NCBI GenBank assembly: GCA_021769555.1
Contig: JAETSR010000009.1
Span: 20,462 to 84,461, forward strand
DNA: 64,000 bases
Direction of reading: 5' to 3'
DNA from: Clostridiaceae bacterium
Lineage (GTDB): Bacteria > Bacillota > Clostridia > Oscillospirales > Acutalibacteraceae
Shown here: piece by piece, positions 16,740 to 25,190 of the stretch
Numbering within the stretch: position 1 is the stretch's first letter
Layout: each line of letters opens with the position of its first letter
The notes under the pieces: generated by a model
Databases searched by the model: none
Seen by the model: the letters and a program-made list of their open reading frames with translations, nothing else
Told to the model about the DNA's origin: nothing
Program-made: the position numbers and the translations under genes

Positions 16740-17009
16740 ATGATAATGCTCACGAAGACCAGCGGCGAGCGGTTTTTGGTGAACCATCTGCAAATCGAGT
16801 GTATCGAGCTGATACCCGAGACGAAGATAGTCATGATGAACCGGGACTTTTACCTGGTGCTGGAGTCCGTGCAGGACATCACCTCGCGCATTGCCGACTA
16901 TAACGCAAAGGTAATGGACGTGCACCGCACGGTGACAGTAAACGAGAACCCGAATTCCGGGGCCCCCGGGTCACGGAGCTCCGCCCAGAGGCCGGGTTTC
17001 AGACGGTAA
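16740..17009 (+). CDS. flbD: FlbD family flagellar protein
   Basis: 89 residues. The opening MIMLTKTSGERFLVNHLQIE, followed by ETKIVMM and SVQDI, is the pattern of the small FlbD/SwrD family that sits between flgE and motA in Firmicutes. In Bacillus the homologue SwrD supports motor torque. The start at 16740 is chosen because AAGGAGGAG lies just upstream. The C-terminal 20 residues are an Arg/Ser/Pro-rich tail not typical of the family. Confidence 0.9.
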   Translation: MIMLTKTSGERFLVNHLQIECIELIPETKIVMMNRDFYLVLESVQDITSRIADYNAKVMDVHRTVTVNENPNSGAPGSRSSAQRPGFRR

Positions 17010-17044
17010 GCCCCCCGAAATAAGGAAATGAAGGTGAAGGACCA

Positions 17045-17866
17045 ATGAACATAGCTTATATAATCGGCATGGTTATCTGCCTGATAGTGCTGGTGCTGGG
17101 CCTGGCGAACGGCCTGCCGCCCTATAACTTCAAGCAGATAGAGAACTTCTTCGACCCTGCCAGCGTCATGATAGTCATAGGCTGCTCCATTGCCATAGTG
17201 CTGGCCAGCTTCCCCCTGAAGACGTTCCTGAGTATGCCAAAGCACTTTGGCGTGCTCTTAAAGAACCCCAAGCAGAAGCCCGAGAACATCATCGACGCCC
17301 TGGTGGACCTGGCCCAGATTGCCCGTAAGGACGGCCTTCTGGCCCTCGAGGAAAAGGCCAACGAGCAGGAGGACCCCTTCTTCAAGCAGGCCATCATGCT
17401 CATAGTGGACGCCAACGACCCGGACCGGGTGCGCGCCACCCTTGAGAACGACATCGAGTGCATGTCCGACCGGCATAACGCCGCGGCGGCCCTTTACGAC
17501 AAGGCCTCGGCGGTGTCGCCCGCCTTCGGCATGGTGGGCACACTGGTGGGCCTTATCAACATGCTCAAGGACATGGACCCCACCTCCGGTTCCAGCAATA
17601 TCGGCGCTCAGATGAGCGTGGCCCTGGTCACCACCTTCTACGGCTGCCTTCTGGCACACATGATATTCGGGCCCGTGGCCAACAACCTCAGGATTAGGGA
17701 CAGCGAGGAGGTCCTCAACAAGATGATAATAGTTGAGGGAATCACCTGTATCCAGGCCGGCGAGAACCCGAAAATGCTCCGCGAGAAGCTTCTCACCTTC
17801 GTTGCCCAGAAGCAGCGGGAGAAGCTCGCCAGCGGCGGCTCGGGGGGCTCCGGCGGCGAGGGCTGA
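17045..17866 (+). CDS. motA: Flagellar stator protein MotA
   Basis: 273 residues with four membrane segments (about 4-22, 35-53, 150-170 and 185-205). A cytosolic loop lies between segments 2 and 3. The segment FGMVGTLVGLINMLK around TM3 is characteristic. MotA and MotB form the ion-driven stator. The C-terminus is a Gly/Ser-rich tail. Unusually, motB is not directly abutted; 273 bases with a promoter and a folded leader separate the two. Confidence 0.95.
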   Translation: MNIAYIIGMVICLIVLVLGLANGLPPYNFKQIENFFDPASVMIVIGCSIAIVLASFPLKTFLSMPKHFGVLLKNPKQKPENIIDALVDLAQIARKDGLLALEEKANEQEDPFFKQAIMLIVDANDPDRVRATLENDIECMSDRHNAAAALYDKASAVSPAFGMVGTLVGLINMLKDMDPTSGSSNIGAQMSVALVTTFYGCLLAHMIFGPVANNLRIRDSEEVLNKMIIVEGITCIQAGENPKMLREKLLTFVAQKQREKLASGGSGGSGGEG

Positions 17867-17910
17867 TTGGCTTGTAGAATAACTTTCCTGTAAATCCTTC
17901 CCGCCGGTAC

Positions 17911-17940
17911 TTGACGCGGGGGGTATATGTTTGGTATAAT
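17911..17940 (+). promoter_or_regulatory. Internal promoter before motB
   Basis: TTGACG (17911-17916), 18-base spacer and perfect TATAAT (17935-17940), in the gap between motA and motB. Transcription would start right at the edge of the structured leader described next. Confidence 0.7.
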
Positions 17941-17952
17941 AACACGATGGAG

Positions 17953-18100
17953 CGCTCCCCGCTGCTTTTGAGCACCTCTGGTGCCCGGCGCCGAAGGCTG
18001 CCCGGCAGCGGTTACGAGTGCCGCTTCGCAGTACATGGCAAAGCCGTGTACTGCATGGCCAGTCCCATGTACGGCGAAGCGGTATTCAGCTTCGGGAGCG
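17953..18100 (+). ncRNA. Structured untranslated leader of motB, class unknown
   Basis: Several nested inverted repeats give a closed, branched fold. The outer stem pairs 17953-17959 plus 17961-17964 with 18087-18090 plus 18094-18100. Small hairpins lie at 17972-17984 and 17997-18009. A long arm pairs 18021-18036 with 18067-18082 (15 of 16). Part of that arm (18028-18038) can instead pair with 18044-18054 (11 bp including one G-U), so two exclusive folds exist. A T5 run (18109-18113) and the motB ribosome site ACGGAGGTG follow. It does not match any riboswitch I know. Confidence 0.5.
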
Positions 18101-18139
18101 ATAAGAAGTTTTTAGAAGAAACGGAGGTGTCACTTCAAC

Positions 18140-19069
18140 ATGAAAAAAAAGAGCGGCGGCGGAGGCGAAGGCGGCGCGAACTGGATGGACACCTATGGCG
18201 ACATGGTTACATTGCTGCTGTGCTTCTTCGTGCTGCTGTACTCCATGTCGACAGTTGACGAAAACAAGTGGAAGGCCCTGGTGCAGAGCCTGAATCCCAA
18301 CGCAAGGCCCGTGGACACGGAGATAAACGCCGGAGACAGCCACGGCCCCTTCGCAGAGGTCTACGACGCCTTAGCGGGCATTACGGACCCGGCGATGATG
18401 GAGAAGTTGCAGGAGAGCGCCCAGGACGCCATGCAGGAGCAGATAAACCAGCAGGTGGACCAGCTCTATGAGCAGCTAAAGCAGTATGTAGAGGAGTCCG
18501 GCAAGAATATTGAGATAACAAAGGGCGACGGCTACGTGTTCCTGTCACTGGTGGATACAGTGTTCTTCTATCCCGACAGATATGAAATGCTCCCCGAGGG
18601 CAAGGCCCTCCTGGATGCCATGGCCCCGGTCCTGAAGGCGGCGGGCCCGTCCATAGACGAGATAAGGATATCGGGCCACACGGCCCAGGCCGAGCAGGGC
18701 AGGGAAAACGAGGCTGAGGGGGACCGTATGCTCTCGGCCGAGCGCGCGGCCCAGGTGAGCGCCTATCTCCAGCAGCTCTGCCGCCCTTCGGGCGAAGGGG
18801 AGCCGGGAATAGACCCCGCCAGGATAGTGGGCCAGTCCTACGGCCAGCACAGGCCCATCGCCGCCAACGACGATGAGAACCGCCGCAGGAACAGGCGGGT
18901 CGAAATGACCATAACAGGCAAGGACCTTGGAAACAAGCTGGGCGACGCCCTGGAGCAGTACTACACCCAGCGCGAGGGCGGCTCACTGAAGGCGGAAGAA
19001 GCCGAGAGCTCAGCCCCGGCGGATAATTCCTCCGGCAGCGGGTCGGAGCAGAGCGGTCAGGAGGGTTAA
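18140..19069 (+). CDS. motB: Flagellar stator protein MotB
   Basis: 309 residues. A single N-terminal membrane segment begins NWMDTYGDMVTLLL, with Asp21 as the ion-carrying aspartate. The OmpA-like peptidoglycan-binding domain lies at about 140-265 and contains SGHTAQ and NRRRNRRVEM. The C-terminal 45 residues are Ser/Glu/Gly-rich. MotB anchors the stator to the cell wall. It has its own promoter and leader, and fliM starts 4 bases after its stop. Confidence 0.95.
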   Translation: MKKKSGGGGEGGANWMDTYGDMVTLLLCFFVLLYSMSTVDENKWKALVQSLNPNARPVDTEINAGDSHGPFAEVYDALAGITDPAMMEKLQESAQDAMQEQINQQVDQLYEQLKQYVEESGKNIEITKGDGYVFLSLVDTVFFYPDRYEMLPEGKALLDAMAPVLKAAGPSIDEIRISGHTAQAEQGRENEAEGDRMLSAERAAQVSAYLQQLCRPSGEGEPGIDPARIVGQSYGQHRPIAANDDENRRRNRRVEMTITGKDLGNKLGDALEQYYTQREGGSLKAEEAESSAPADNSSGSGSEQSGQEG

Positions 19070-19073
19070 GCTG

Positions 19074-20093
19074 ATGGCAGAGGTATTGTCCCAAAGTCAG
19101 ATAGACGCCCTGCTGAACTCCATGAACGGCGGCGGGGGGAGCTCCGCCCCGGCGGAGGAGGAGCCGCAGGAAAAGAAATACAGGAAGTACGATTTCAGCA
19201 GCCCCCGGAAGTTCACGAAGGACCGGCTGAAAATGCTCAGCAGTATCTTCGACAACTACTCCCGGGTGCTTACCACCAGGATAAACGGCCTGGTCCACGC
19301 CACCTGTGAGATAAGCGTGGAGTCCGTGGAGGAGCAGAGGTACTTTGAGTTTTCCAACGCCCTCTCCGACAGCGCGGTGCTCACAACGGCGCACCTGGTG
19401 CTCAAGGAGGAGATGGAGGAGACCCCGGTGCTGTTCTATGCCGCGGCCCCCATAATGGTGAGCATGATGGACCGGATGACCGGCGGCAACGGAGACGTGG
19501 ACAGTCTGCCGGACGAGTACACCTACACCGAGCTGGACCTGAAGCTCTTTGAGGTGCTGATGAAGGATTTTGTCAGCATGATGGGGATAACCTGGGAGAA
19601 CTACATACAGCTGGAGTTCGAGTTTGGCCGCGTTGAGACCAACCCGACCCTCGTGCAGCTTATCGGCCTTGAGGAGACGGTGGTGCTGGTGGACATGAAG
19701 GTGGCCTTCACCAACGTGGAGGGGAGTATCAGCATAGTGCTGCCGGAGGCGGTGCTCACGGAGATATTCACCCAGATAAACGCGGGCACAGCCAGCAAGA
19801 GGGTCAGCAATGAGGACCACGCGGACGAGATATTCGACAACATCCGCGAGTCCACTCTTGAGATTCGCGCGGAGCTTGCCCGGACCACCCTCAGGCTGGA
19901 CGACGTGTACAGGCTCAACGTAGGCGACGTTATAGACTTGAACCAGAAGAAGGACGCCGCGCTCAGCCTGTATGTGGGCGGACAGAGGTGGTTCAACGGA
20001 CTTATGGGTGTCAGCGATAAAAAGCTGGCCGTTAAGATAAAAGAGGTGTACCATAACGCTGGAAAAAGGGGCAGTTTAGCAAATGAACAATAA
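19074..20093 (+). CDS. fliM: Flagellar motor switch protein FliM
   Basis: 339 residues. The N-terminal CheY-P-binding peptide (VLSQSQIDALL) is present. A CheC-like middle domain (about 45-230) and a C-terminal SpoA domain (about 250-330) follow. FliM forms the C-ring with FliG and FliY. Its ribosome site (GGAGGGTT) lies inside the end of motB. The 3' end overlaps fliY by 11 bases. fliL, which often precedes fliM, is absent here. Confidence 0.96.
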   Translation: MAEVLSQSQIDALLNSMNGGGGSSAPAEEEPQEKKYRKYDFSSPRKFTKDRLKMLSSIFDNYSRVLTTRINGLVHATCEISVESVEEQRYFEFSNALSDSAVLTTAHLVLKEEMEETPVLFYAAAPIMVSMMDRMTGGNGDVDSLPDEYTYTELDLKLFEVLMKDFVSMMGITWENYIQLEFEFGRVETNPTLVQLIGLEETVVLVDMKVAFTNVEGSISIVLPEAVLTEIFTQINAGTASKRVSNEDHADEIFDNIRESTLEIRAELARTTLRLDDVYRLNVGDVIDLNQKKDAALSLYVGGQRWFNGLMGVSDKKLAVKIKEVYHNAGKRGSLANEQ

Positions 20094-21465
20094 TGTTTTC
20101 AAACCAATGGAGATAAGCGCCATCGGAGAAATTATGAACATAAGCCTCGGTTCTTCGGCAACGGCGGTGTCCAACCTGCTGGACCACCGGGTGGACATCA
20201 CCACGCCGACCGTAACTGTGGTGGATGTAAAGGACTTCGAGCTGGGGGACATTGAGCCGGCCGTGGGCGTAGAGATAAAGTACGTCTCCGGCCTGGACGG
20301 CAGCAACCTTATGCTGCTGCGCATGAGCGATATCAAGGTCATTGTGGATATCCTGATGGGCACAGACACGCCCCTGGACGAGTTCGAGCTGGATGAGCTG
20401 AGCCTCAGCGCCGTATGCGAGGTCATGAACCAGATGATGGGCGCGGCCTCAACAGCCCTCTCGGACTTCCTTGGCCGGGTGGTGAACATCTCCACACCCG
20501 AGACCTTCGACGTGTACGACCAGGAGGCCATGAAGCGGGACAGAATGCCCGTAAAAGAGGGACCGATAGTGGTAGTGCGCTTCGCTCTGAGCATAGAGGA
20601 CCAGCTGCAGAGCGAGTTTATGAACGTGATATCAGTGGACCTGGCAAAGGAGCTGGTGAAGGGCTTCGGCCTTGAGGACGACGAGGCGGAGCCTGCTCCC
20701 GCGCCAGCCCCAGCGCCTGCCCCGGCCCCCGCGCCTGCGCCGGCAGGGGGAGGCGGGGTGATGAGCCAGGAGGAGATAGAGAAGCTCCTGGCAGGAGGCG
20801 GAGCGTCAGCTCCCGCCCCGGCCCCGGCGCCCGCCCCGGCAGGGGGAGGCGGGGTGATGAGCCAGGAGGAGATAGAAAAGCTCCTGGCAGGAGGCGGAGC
20901 GTCAGCTCCCGCCCCGGCACCGGCAGCAGCGCCAGCGCAAGCTCCGGCAGCCCCGGCTCCACAGGCTCCTGTCCAGCAGCCAGCCGTGGCTCAGCCGGTG
21001 GCACAGATGCCGACAGCGATGCCGCCCATGATGCCCATGCCCGGGCAGGATGGCCAGCAGGCCTATCCCGGCTACCCGTACTACCCGCCCTATCCGGGCT
21101 ACCCATATTACCCGCCCCAGCCGCCTGAGCCAAAGGTGATAGCCACACAGCAGCCCCCCATGCCGAAGCTGGAAAACGGCGAGGAGCTCTCCCAGGAGCA
21201 GAGCCAGAACCTGGATTTGATAATGGGCGTGCCCCTGGAGGTCACCGTGGAGATTGGCCGCACGAGAAAGCGCGTGCAGGAGATACTCTCCTTCTCCAAG
21301 GGCTCCCTGGTGGTGCTCGACAAGCTTGCGGGCGACCAGGTGGACCTGTTTGTAAACGGCAAGTGCATTGCCCGGGGAGACGTGGTAGTGATAGACGACA
21401 ACTTCGGAATCAGGGTCACGGAAATTATAAAGCGGCCCGAAATCGAGGACATCACAGGCAAGTAA
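20083..21465 (+). CDS. fliY: Flagellar switch phosphatase FliY with two internal CheY-P-binding peptides
   Basis: 460 residues. The CheC-like domain (about 1-200) keeps both phosphatase sites: E16/N19 and E113/N116. A long Ala/Pro-rich linker (about 205-345) contains two near-identical copies of the peptide VMSQEEIEKLLAGGGAS (Met at 227 and 259). This resembles the N-terminal CheY-P-docking helix of FliM and FliY but sits inside the linker and is duplicated. A second Pro/Tyr-rich stretch follows, then the FliN-like SpoA domain (about 375-455). FliY dephosphorylates CheY-P at the switch. The N-terminus itself lacks the docking helix found there in Bacillus FliY, so the peptide appears to have moved inward. 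Confidence 0.93.
   Translation: MNNNVFKPMEISAIGEIMNISLGSSATAVSNLLDHRVDITTPTVTVVDVKDFELGDIEPAVGVEIKYVSGLDGSNLMLLRMSDIKVIVDILMGTDTPLDEFELDELSLSAVCEVMNQMMGAASTALSDFLGRVVNISTPETFDVYDQEAMKRDRMPVKEGPIVVVRFALSIEDQLQSEFMNVISVDLAKELVKGFGLEDDEAEPAPAPAPAPAPAPAPAPAGGGGVMSQEEIEKLLAGGGASAPAPAPAPAPAGGGGVMSQEEIEKLLAGGGASAPAPAPAAAPAQAPAAPAPQAPVQQPAVAQPVAQMPTAMPPMMPMPGQDGQQAYPGYPYYPPYPGYPYYPPQPPEPKVIATQQPPMPKLENGEELSQEQSQNLDLIMGVPLEVTVEIGRTRKRVQEILSFSKGSLVVLDKLAGDQVDLFVNGKCIARGDVVVIDDNFGIRVTEIIKRPEIEDITGK
20740..20918 (+). repeat. 96-bp tandem duplication inside fliY
   Basis: Bases 20740-20822 recur at 20836-20918 with one difference (GAGAAG against GAAAAG), giving a 96-base (32-codon) period. The near identity at DNA level points to a recent duplication of the segment encoding the docking peptide. 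Confidence 0.9.
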
Positions 21466-21523
21466 ACCGTGAAACAGCTGACAGTTCATGTCGCAAAAAC
21501 ATATGAAAAGAGGATGAAACATT

Positions 21524-21889
21524 ATGGCAAAGATTTTACTCGTTGACGACGCTGCTTTCATGCGCAAGGTCATCAAGGACACCCTGTCGAAGAACGGCTA
21601 CACAGACCTCTATGAGGCCGTTGACGGCGCCGACGCTGTGGAGAAGTTCTCCGAAATCAACCCGGACCTGGTAATAATGGACATCACCATGCCCAATATG
21701 GACGGTCTGGAGGCGCTGAAGGCTATGCGCGCCAAGAACGGCGCGGCCAACATCGTCATGTGCTCCGCAATGGGCCAGGAGGCCATGGTCATTGAGGCCA
21801 TCCAGTCCGGGGCCAAGGACTTCATCGTAAAGCCCTTTAAGTCCGACCGTATCATGAAGACCGTCACCTCCATCGTCGGCGCGCCCTGA
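21524..21889 (+). CDS. cheY: Chemotaxis response regulator CheY
   Basis: 121 residues, a stand-alone receiver domain. The acidic pair (D8, D9), phosphoacceptor D53 in IMDITMPNMDG, and the lysine of IVKPF near the C-terminus are all present. Phosphorylated CheY binds FliM/FliY and changes motor rotation. GAGGATG precedes the ATG. The stop overlaps the fliO start as TGATG. Its location directly after fliY fits dephosphorylation by FliY. Confidence 0.95.
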   Translation: MAKILLVDDAAFMRKVIKDTLSKNGYTDLYEAVDGADAVEKFSEINPDLVIMDITMPNMDGLEALKAMRAKNGAANIVMCSAMGQEAMVIEAIQSGAKDFIVKPFKSDRIMKTVTSIVGAP

Positions 21890-22293
21890 TGTGCTCTGCA
21901 GTCCGGCCATCCGCCGCCTTCCGGGCCCTGACCCTTGACCGCAACGCCTTTTCCCTCATCGGAATGCTCGTAACTGTCATACTGATACTGTTTTTGGCCT
22001 ATTGGGTGACAAAGTTTATCGGTCAGAAGGGCCTGCCCGGCTGGGCTAGGGGAATGCAGGGCCAGGATGAGCTGCAGATTCTTTGGCAGCTGAGCCTGGG
22101 CAAGGGGGAGAGGCTGGTGCTGGTGCGCCTGCACCGGCGCTGTCTGCTGCTTGGCGTGACCGGGGGAGGAATTACCGTATTGACCGAGCTTGAGGAAGAG
22201 GAGGCGGCCCGGTGGCTGCAAAAACAGGAAAAGGTTACGGAAGCGCCCAGCTTTCTTGAGGTGCTGAAGAATAACCTGCCCAAAAAGAAATGA
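21889..22293 (+). CDS. fliO: Flagellar export component FliO
   Basis: 134 residues. One membrane segment (about 21-43) is followed by a cytosolic domain with the FliO-like pattern LGKGERLVLVRLH and LLGVT. FliO helps assemble the FliP ring. Sequence conservation is low, but the position between cheY and fliP and the topology support the call. The start codon overlaps the cheY stop. Confidence 0.88.
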   Translation: MCSAVRPSAAFRALTLDRNAFSLIGMLVTVILILFLAYWVTKFIGQKGLPGWARGMQGQDELQILWQLSLGKGERLVLVRLHRRCLLLGVTGGGITVLTELEEEEAARWLQKQEKVTEAPSFLEVLKNNLPKKK

Positions 22294-22303
22294 GCGTGAT
22301 AGA

Positions 22304-22978
22304 TTGCCTGAAACTATGGATGGAATAGTCAATATAAATGGGGACAGCGTGCAGGCGCTGGAGATAATAATCCTGACGACCCTCATAACACTGCTGCCCT
22401 CGCTGGTGATAATGTGTTCCTCCTTCACAAGGTACATCATCACGCTCTCATTTTTGCGCAACGCCATGGGCACCCAGCAGACGCCGCCTAATATGGTGCT
22501 GGTGGGGGTCGCCCTGTTTCTGACGCTGTTCACGATGGGGCCGGTGATAGACCAGGTGAACGATATCGCGTACCAGCCCTACGTGAACGAGGAGATAGGC
22601 CAGGAGGAGTTCTTTGACCTGGCCCAGGAGCCCCTGAAGGAGTTCATGCTCAGGAACACGGAGCCCTCGTCATTAAACATGTACTGCGATATGGCCCAGC
22701 TGGAACGGCCCGCGGACCAGGAGGCGGCTGTGGACCTGCCGCTGAGAACCATAATCCCGGCGTTTATCACCACGGAGCTCAAGCACGCCTTTGAGATAGG
22801 CTTCTATCTCTATATACCGTTCCTGCTTATAGATATCGTGGTGGCCTCGACGCTCATGTCCATGGGCATGGTGATGCTGCCGCCGTCCATGATATCCACG
22901 CCCTTTAAGCTCCTTCTCTTTGTGAGCATAAACGGCTGGGAGCTGGTATTCTCAACGCTTATACAGACGGTAAACTAG
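22304..22978 (+). CDS. fliP: Flagellar export gate protein FliP
   Basis: 224 residues with the FliP core: SFTRYIITLSFLRNAMGTQQ near the N-terminus, then LKHAFEIGFYLYIPFLLIDI and SMGMVMLPP near the C-terminus. FliP forms the core export channel with FliQ and FliR. The start is uncertain: TTG at 22304 has only a weak ribosome site, and ATG at 22316 is an alternative. fliQ follows after 30 bases. Confidence 0.95.
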   Translation: MPETMDGIVNINGDSVQALEIIILTTLITLLPSLVIMCSSFTRYIITLSFLRNAMGTQQTPPNMVLVGVALFLTLFTMGPVIDQVNDIAYQPYVNEEIGQEEFFDLAQEPLKEFMLRNTEPSSLNMYCDMAQLERPADQEAAVDLPLRTIIPAFITTELKHAFEIGFYLYIPFLLIDIVVASTLMSMGMVMLPPSMISTPFKLLLFVSINGWELVFSTLIQTVN

Positions 22979-23008
22979 AGACCGAAAGGAACAGGAGGTG
23001 GCTGATAT

Positions 23009-23266
23009 ATGGACCTGCCGGTTGTAGACGTCTTCCGGGACGCTATAGGTGTGGTGATAAGGCTCGCGGCGCCTATGCTGCTTTTGAGCATGGTGGTGGG
23101 CGTTATCGTGGCCATCCTTCAGGCAGTGACGCAGATACATGAGCAGACCATCTCCTTTATTCTGAAGCTGATAGTTGTGGTGCTGTTCCTCATAATGGGG
23201 GGCAGCTGGATGATGTCGAACCTGCAGGCCTTCACCCTGGAGCTCTTCGAGCTGATGAAGGGGTAG
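23009..23266 (+). CDS. fliQ: Flagellar export gate protein FliQ
   Basis: 85 residues forming two membrane helices. The segment AILQAVTQIHEQTISFILK is the FliQ signature. FliQ wraps the FliP/FliR channel. AGGAGGTG precedes the ATG and fliR starts 4 bases after the stop. Confidence 0.95.
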   Translation: MDLPVVDVFRDAIGVVIRLAAPMLLLSMVVGVIVAILQAVTQIHEQTISFILKLIVVVLFLIMGGSWMMSNLQAFTLELFELMKG

Positions 23267-23270
23267 GGCC

Positions 23271-24044
23271 ATGCTGGACTGGGACAGACTGACGCTGTTT
23301 TTGTACATCACCGTGCGCATGGCCGGGTTCATACTGTTCACGCCCTTCTTCGGGCGGAACAATGTGCCAAACACCTTCAAGGCCGGCTTCACTCTGGTGC
23401 TGGCTGTGTCGGTGAGCTATGTGTACAGCGGGGAGATACTCCCCATGCCGGCAACGCTCCTGGAGCTTGCAGTCCGGATGATACTTGAGCTTGGGGTGGG
23501 TTTCCTTGTGGGGGTCATCATGAACATCTTCCTGTTTGTGCCCGCATACGCCGGGCATATAATGGACGAACAGATGGGCATGGCAATGGCCCAGACCTAC
23601 GACCCCAGCTTCCAGGGGCAGGCCACTCCCGCGGCCAATGTGCTGAACATTTTCAGCATACTCATCTTCTTTGCGGCCAACGGACACCACACGCTCCTAC
23701 GGCTTATGCTGGATTCCGGCGGCGTAGTGCCCTTCGGCCAGGCGGCCCTTGGGCCCTCGGCGGCGGATAAGGTGGCGGCGCTGTTTATCGACTGCACCCT
23801 TCTGGCCATGAAGCTCTGCCTGCCCGTGCTGGGGGCTGAGATGATGGGCCAGGTGGGCATGGGGATACTCATGAAGGCCATCCCACAGATAAACGTCTTC
23901 GCTATTAACATCGAGCTGAAGGTGCTGGTGGGCCTGTTTATGCTCTACTTCCTGCTGGCCCCGATGAGCGAGTTCCTTCTGAGCATGGAGAACACAATGC
24001 TCAGCGAGGTGGAGCAGGCTATCGCCCTGGCAGCGGGGGGATAG
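23271..24044 (+). CDS. fliR: Flagellar export gate protein FliR
   Basis: 257 residues with several hydrophobic segments. The patterns RMAGFILFTPFFG near the N-terminus and GHIMDEQMGMAMAQ in the middle are typical of FliR. One FliR subunit completes the FliPQR channel, and flhB, which wraps its entrance, follows after 19 bases. Confidence 0.94.
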   Translation: MLDWDRLTLFLYITVRMAGFILFTPFFGRNNVPNTFKAGFTLVLAVSVSYVYSGEILPMPATLLELAVRMILELGVGFLVGVIMNIFLFVPAYAGHIMDEQMGMAMAQTYDPSFQGQATPAANVLNIFSILIFFAANGHHTLLRLMLDSGGVVPFGQAALGPSAADKVAALFIDCTLLAMKLCLPVLGAEMMGQVGMGILMKAIPQINVFAINIELKVLVGLFMLYFLLAPMSEFLLSMENTMLSEVEQAIALAAGG

Positions 24045-24063
24045 GCGAAAGTGAGGTGGTCAT

Positions 24064-25131
24064 ATGCCCGGTGAGGATAAAACCGAAAAAGCAACGCCGA
24101 AACGGCGGCGGGATGAACGCAAGAAGGGAAATATCCTCTTCTGCCAGGACATTATCGCGGTATCAACGCTCATAGGCAGCGTTGTAATGCTGAGAGTAAT
24201 GTTCAGCACCTTTGTGGAACAGCTCGGCAATTTTTTCACCGTCTGCTCGCGGTTTGCCATCGGCACCATGGAGACAGACCCCGGGCACTATATGTCCGAG
24301 CTGCTTTTCGCCGGCTTAAAGGTCTTCGTCTCAACGGCGGGCCCCATGCTGCTGGCGACGGCCCTTGTAGCCCTGACGGCTACCTTCGCGCAGACGCGTT
24401 TCCTTGTGGCGGGGGAGATAATCCGCCCGAAGTTCAGCAAGATAAGCCCCCTGAACGGCTTCAAGCGCCTGTTCTCATCCAGGAGCATTGTGGAGGCCCT
24501 GAAGGGACTTATAAAAATCACCATCCTGATGGTTTTTATATACAACAGTCTTATAAGTCTTATTGGCATAGCCTCAGGGTTCATGTACTCCGACCTGGGC
24601 TCGGCCTGCAAGACGATTTTCGAGGCCATCTTCAATATGCTCCTGCAGGTGTGCCTGGCCTTTGTGACTATCGCCTTCTTCGACTTCCTCTATCAGCGCT
24701 GGGAGCACGAACGGCAGATGAAGATGTCAAAGCAGGAGATAAAGGAGGAGTACAAACAGACCGAGGGCGACCCCCAGATTAAGAGCCGCATACGGCAGGT
24801 CCAGCGGAGCATGGCCCAGTCAAGGATGATGCAGCAGGTCCCCGAGGCCGACGTTATCATCCGAAACCCCACCCACTTCGCCGTGGCCCTCAGGTATAAG
24901 CAGGGGGAGGACGCGGCCCCGAAGGTCCTTGCGAAGGGGCAGGATGAGCTGGCGGCAAGGATAGTCGCCAAGGGCGAGGAGGCAAAGGTGCCCATAATCG
25001 AGAACGTCCCCTTAGCAAGGGCGCTGTACGCCCAGGCCGAGGTGGACCAGGAGATACCTCCGGACCTGTACGCCGCCGTGGCGGAGGTCTTAGTGTACGT
25101 CTATAAACTTGAAAACAGGCTTGCCCTATAG
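24064..25131 (+). CDS. flhB: Flagellar export specificity switch protein FlhB
   Basis: 355 residues. The N-terminal basic stretch EKATPKRRRDERKKG is typical. Four membrane helices follow, then a cytosolic domain with the autocleavage motif NPTH (in IIRNPTHFAVAL). Self-cleavage there, together with FliK, switches export from hook to filament subunits. A GTGAGGTGG site precedes the ATG. Confidence 0.96.
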   Translation: MPGEDKTEKATPKRRRDERKKGNILFCQDIIAVSTLIGSVVMLRVMFSTFVEQLGNFFTVCSRFAIGTMETDPGHYMSELLFAGLKVFVSTAGPMLLATALVALTATFAQTRFLVAGEIIRPKFSKISPLNGFKRLFSSRSIVEALKGLIKITILMVFIYNSLISLIGIASGFMYSDLGSACKTIFEAIFNMLLQVCLAFVTIAFFDFLYQRWEHERQMKMSKQEIKEEYKQTEGDPQIKSRIRQVQRSMAQSRMMQQVPEADVIIRNPTHFAVALRYKQGEDAAPKVLAKGQDELAARIVAKGEEAKVPIIENVPLARALYAQAEVDQEIPPDLYAAVAEVLVYVYKLENRLAL

Positions 25132-25190
25132 GGCGTGACATCATATATGAAATATATTTTTAAGAAAATACTGCAAAAGGAGGAAAGCAG

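Noticed and set aside
17950-18139. Possible c-di-GMP riboswitch before motB
   Set aside because: The conserved GEMM core and tetraloop-receptor sequences are not present; the leader is listed as unknown class instead.
17911-18258. 115-codon plus-strand frame across the motA-motB gap
   Set aside because: It begins at the -35 box of the motB promoter and runs through the folded leader into motB in another frame.
18381-20054. 557-codon minus-strand frame opposite motB and fliM
   Set aside because: It has no domain pattern, starts without a ribosome site and mirrors two certain flagellar genes.
20690-20960. CRISPR-like short repeats in fliY
   Set aside because: Only two tandem units in frame with the protein and no spacers; it is a coding repeat.
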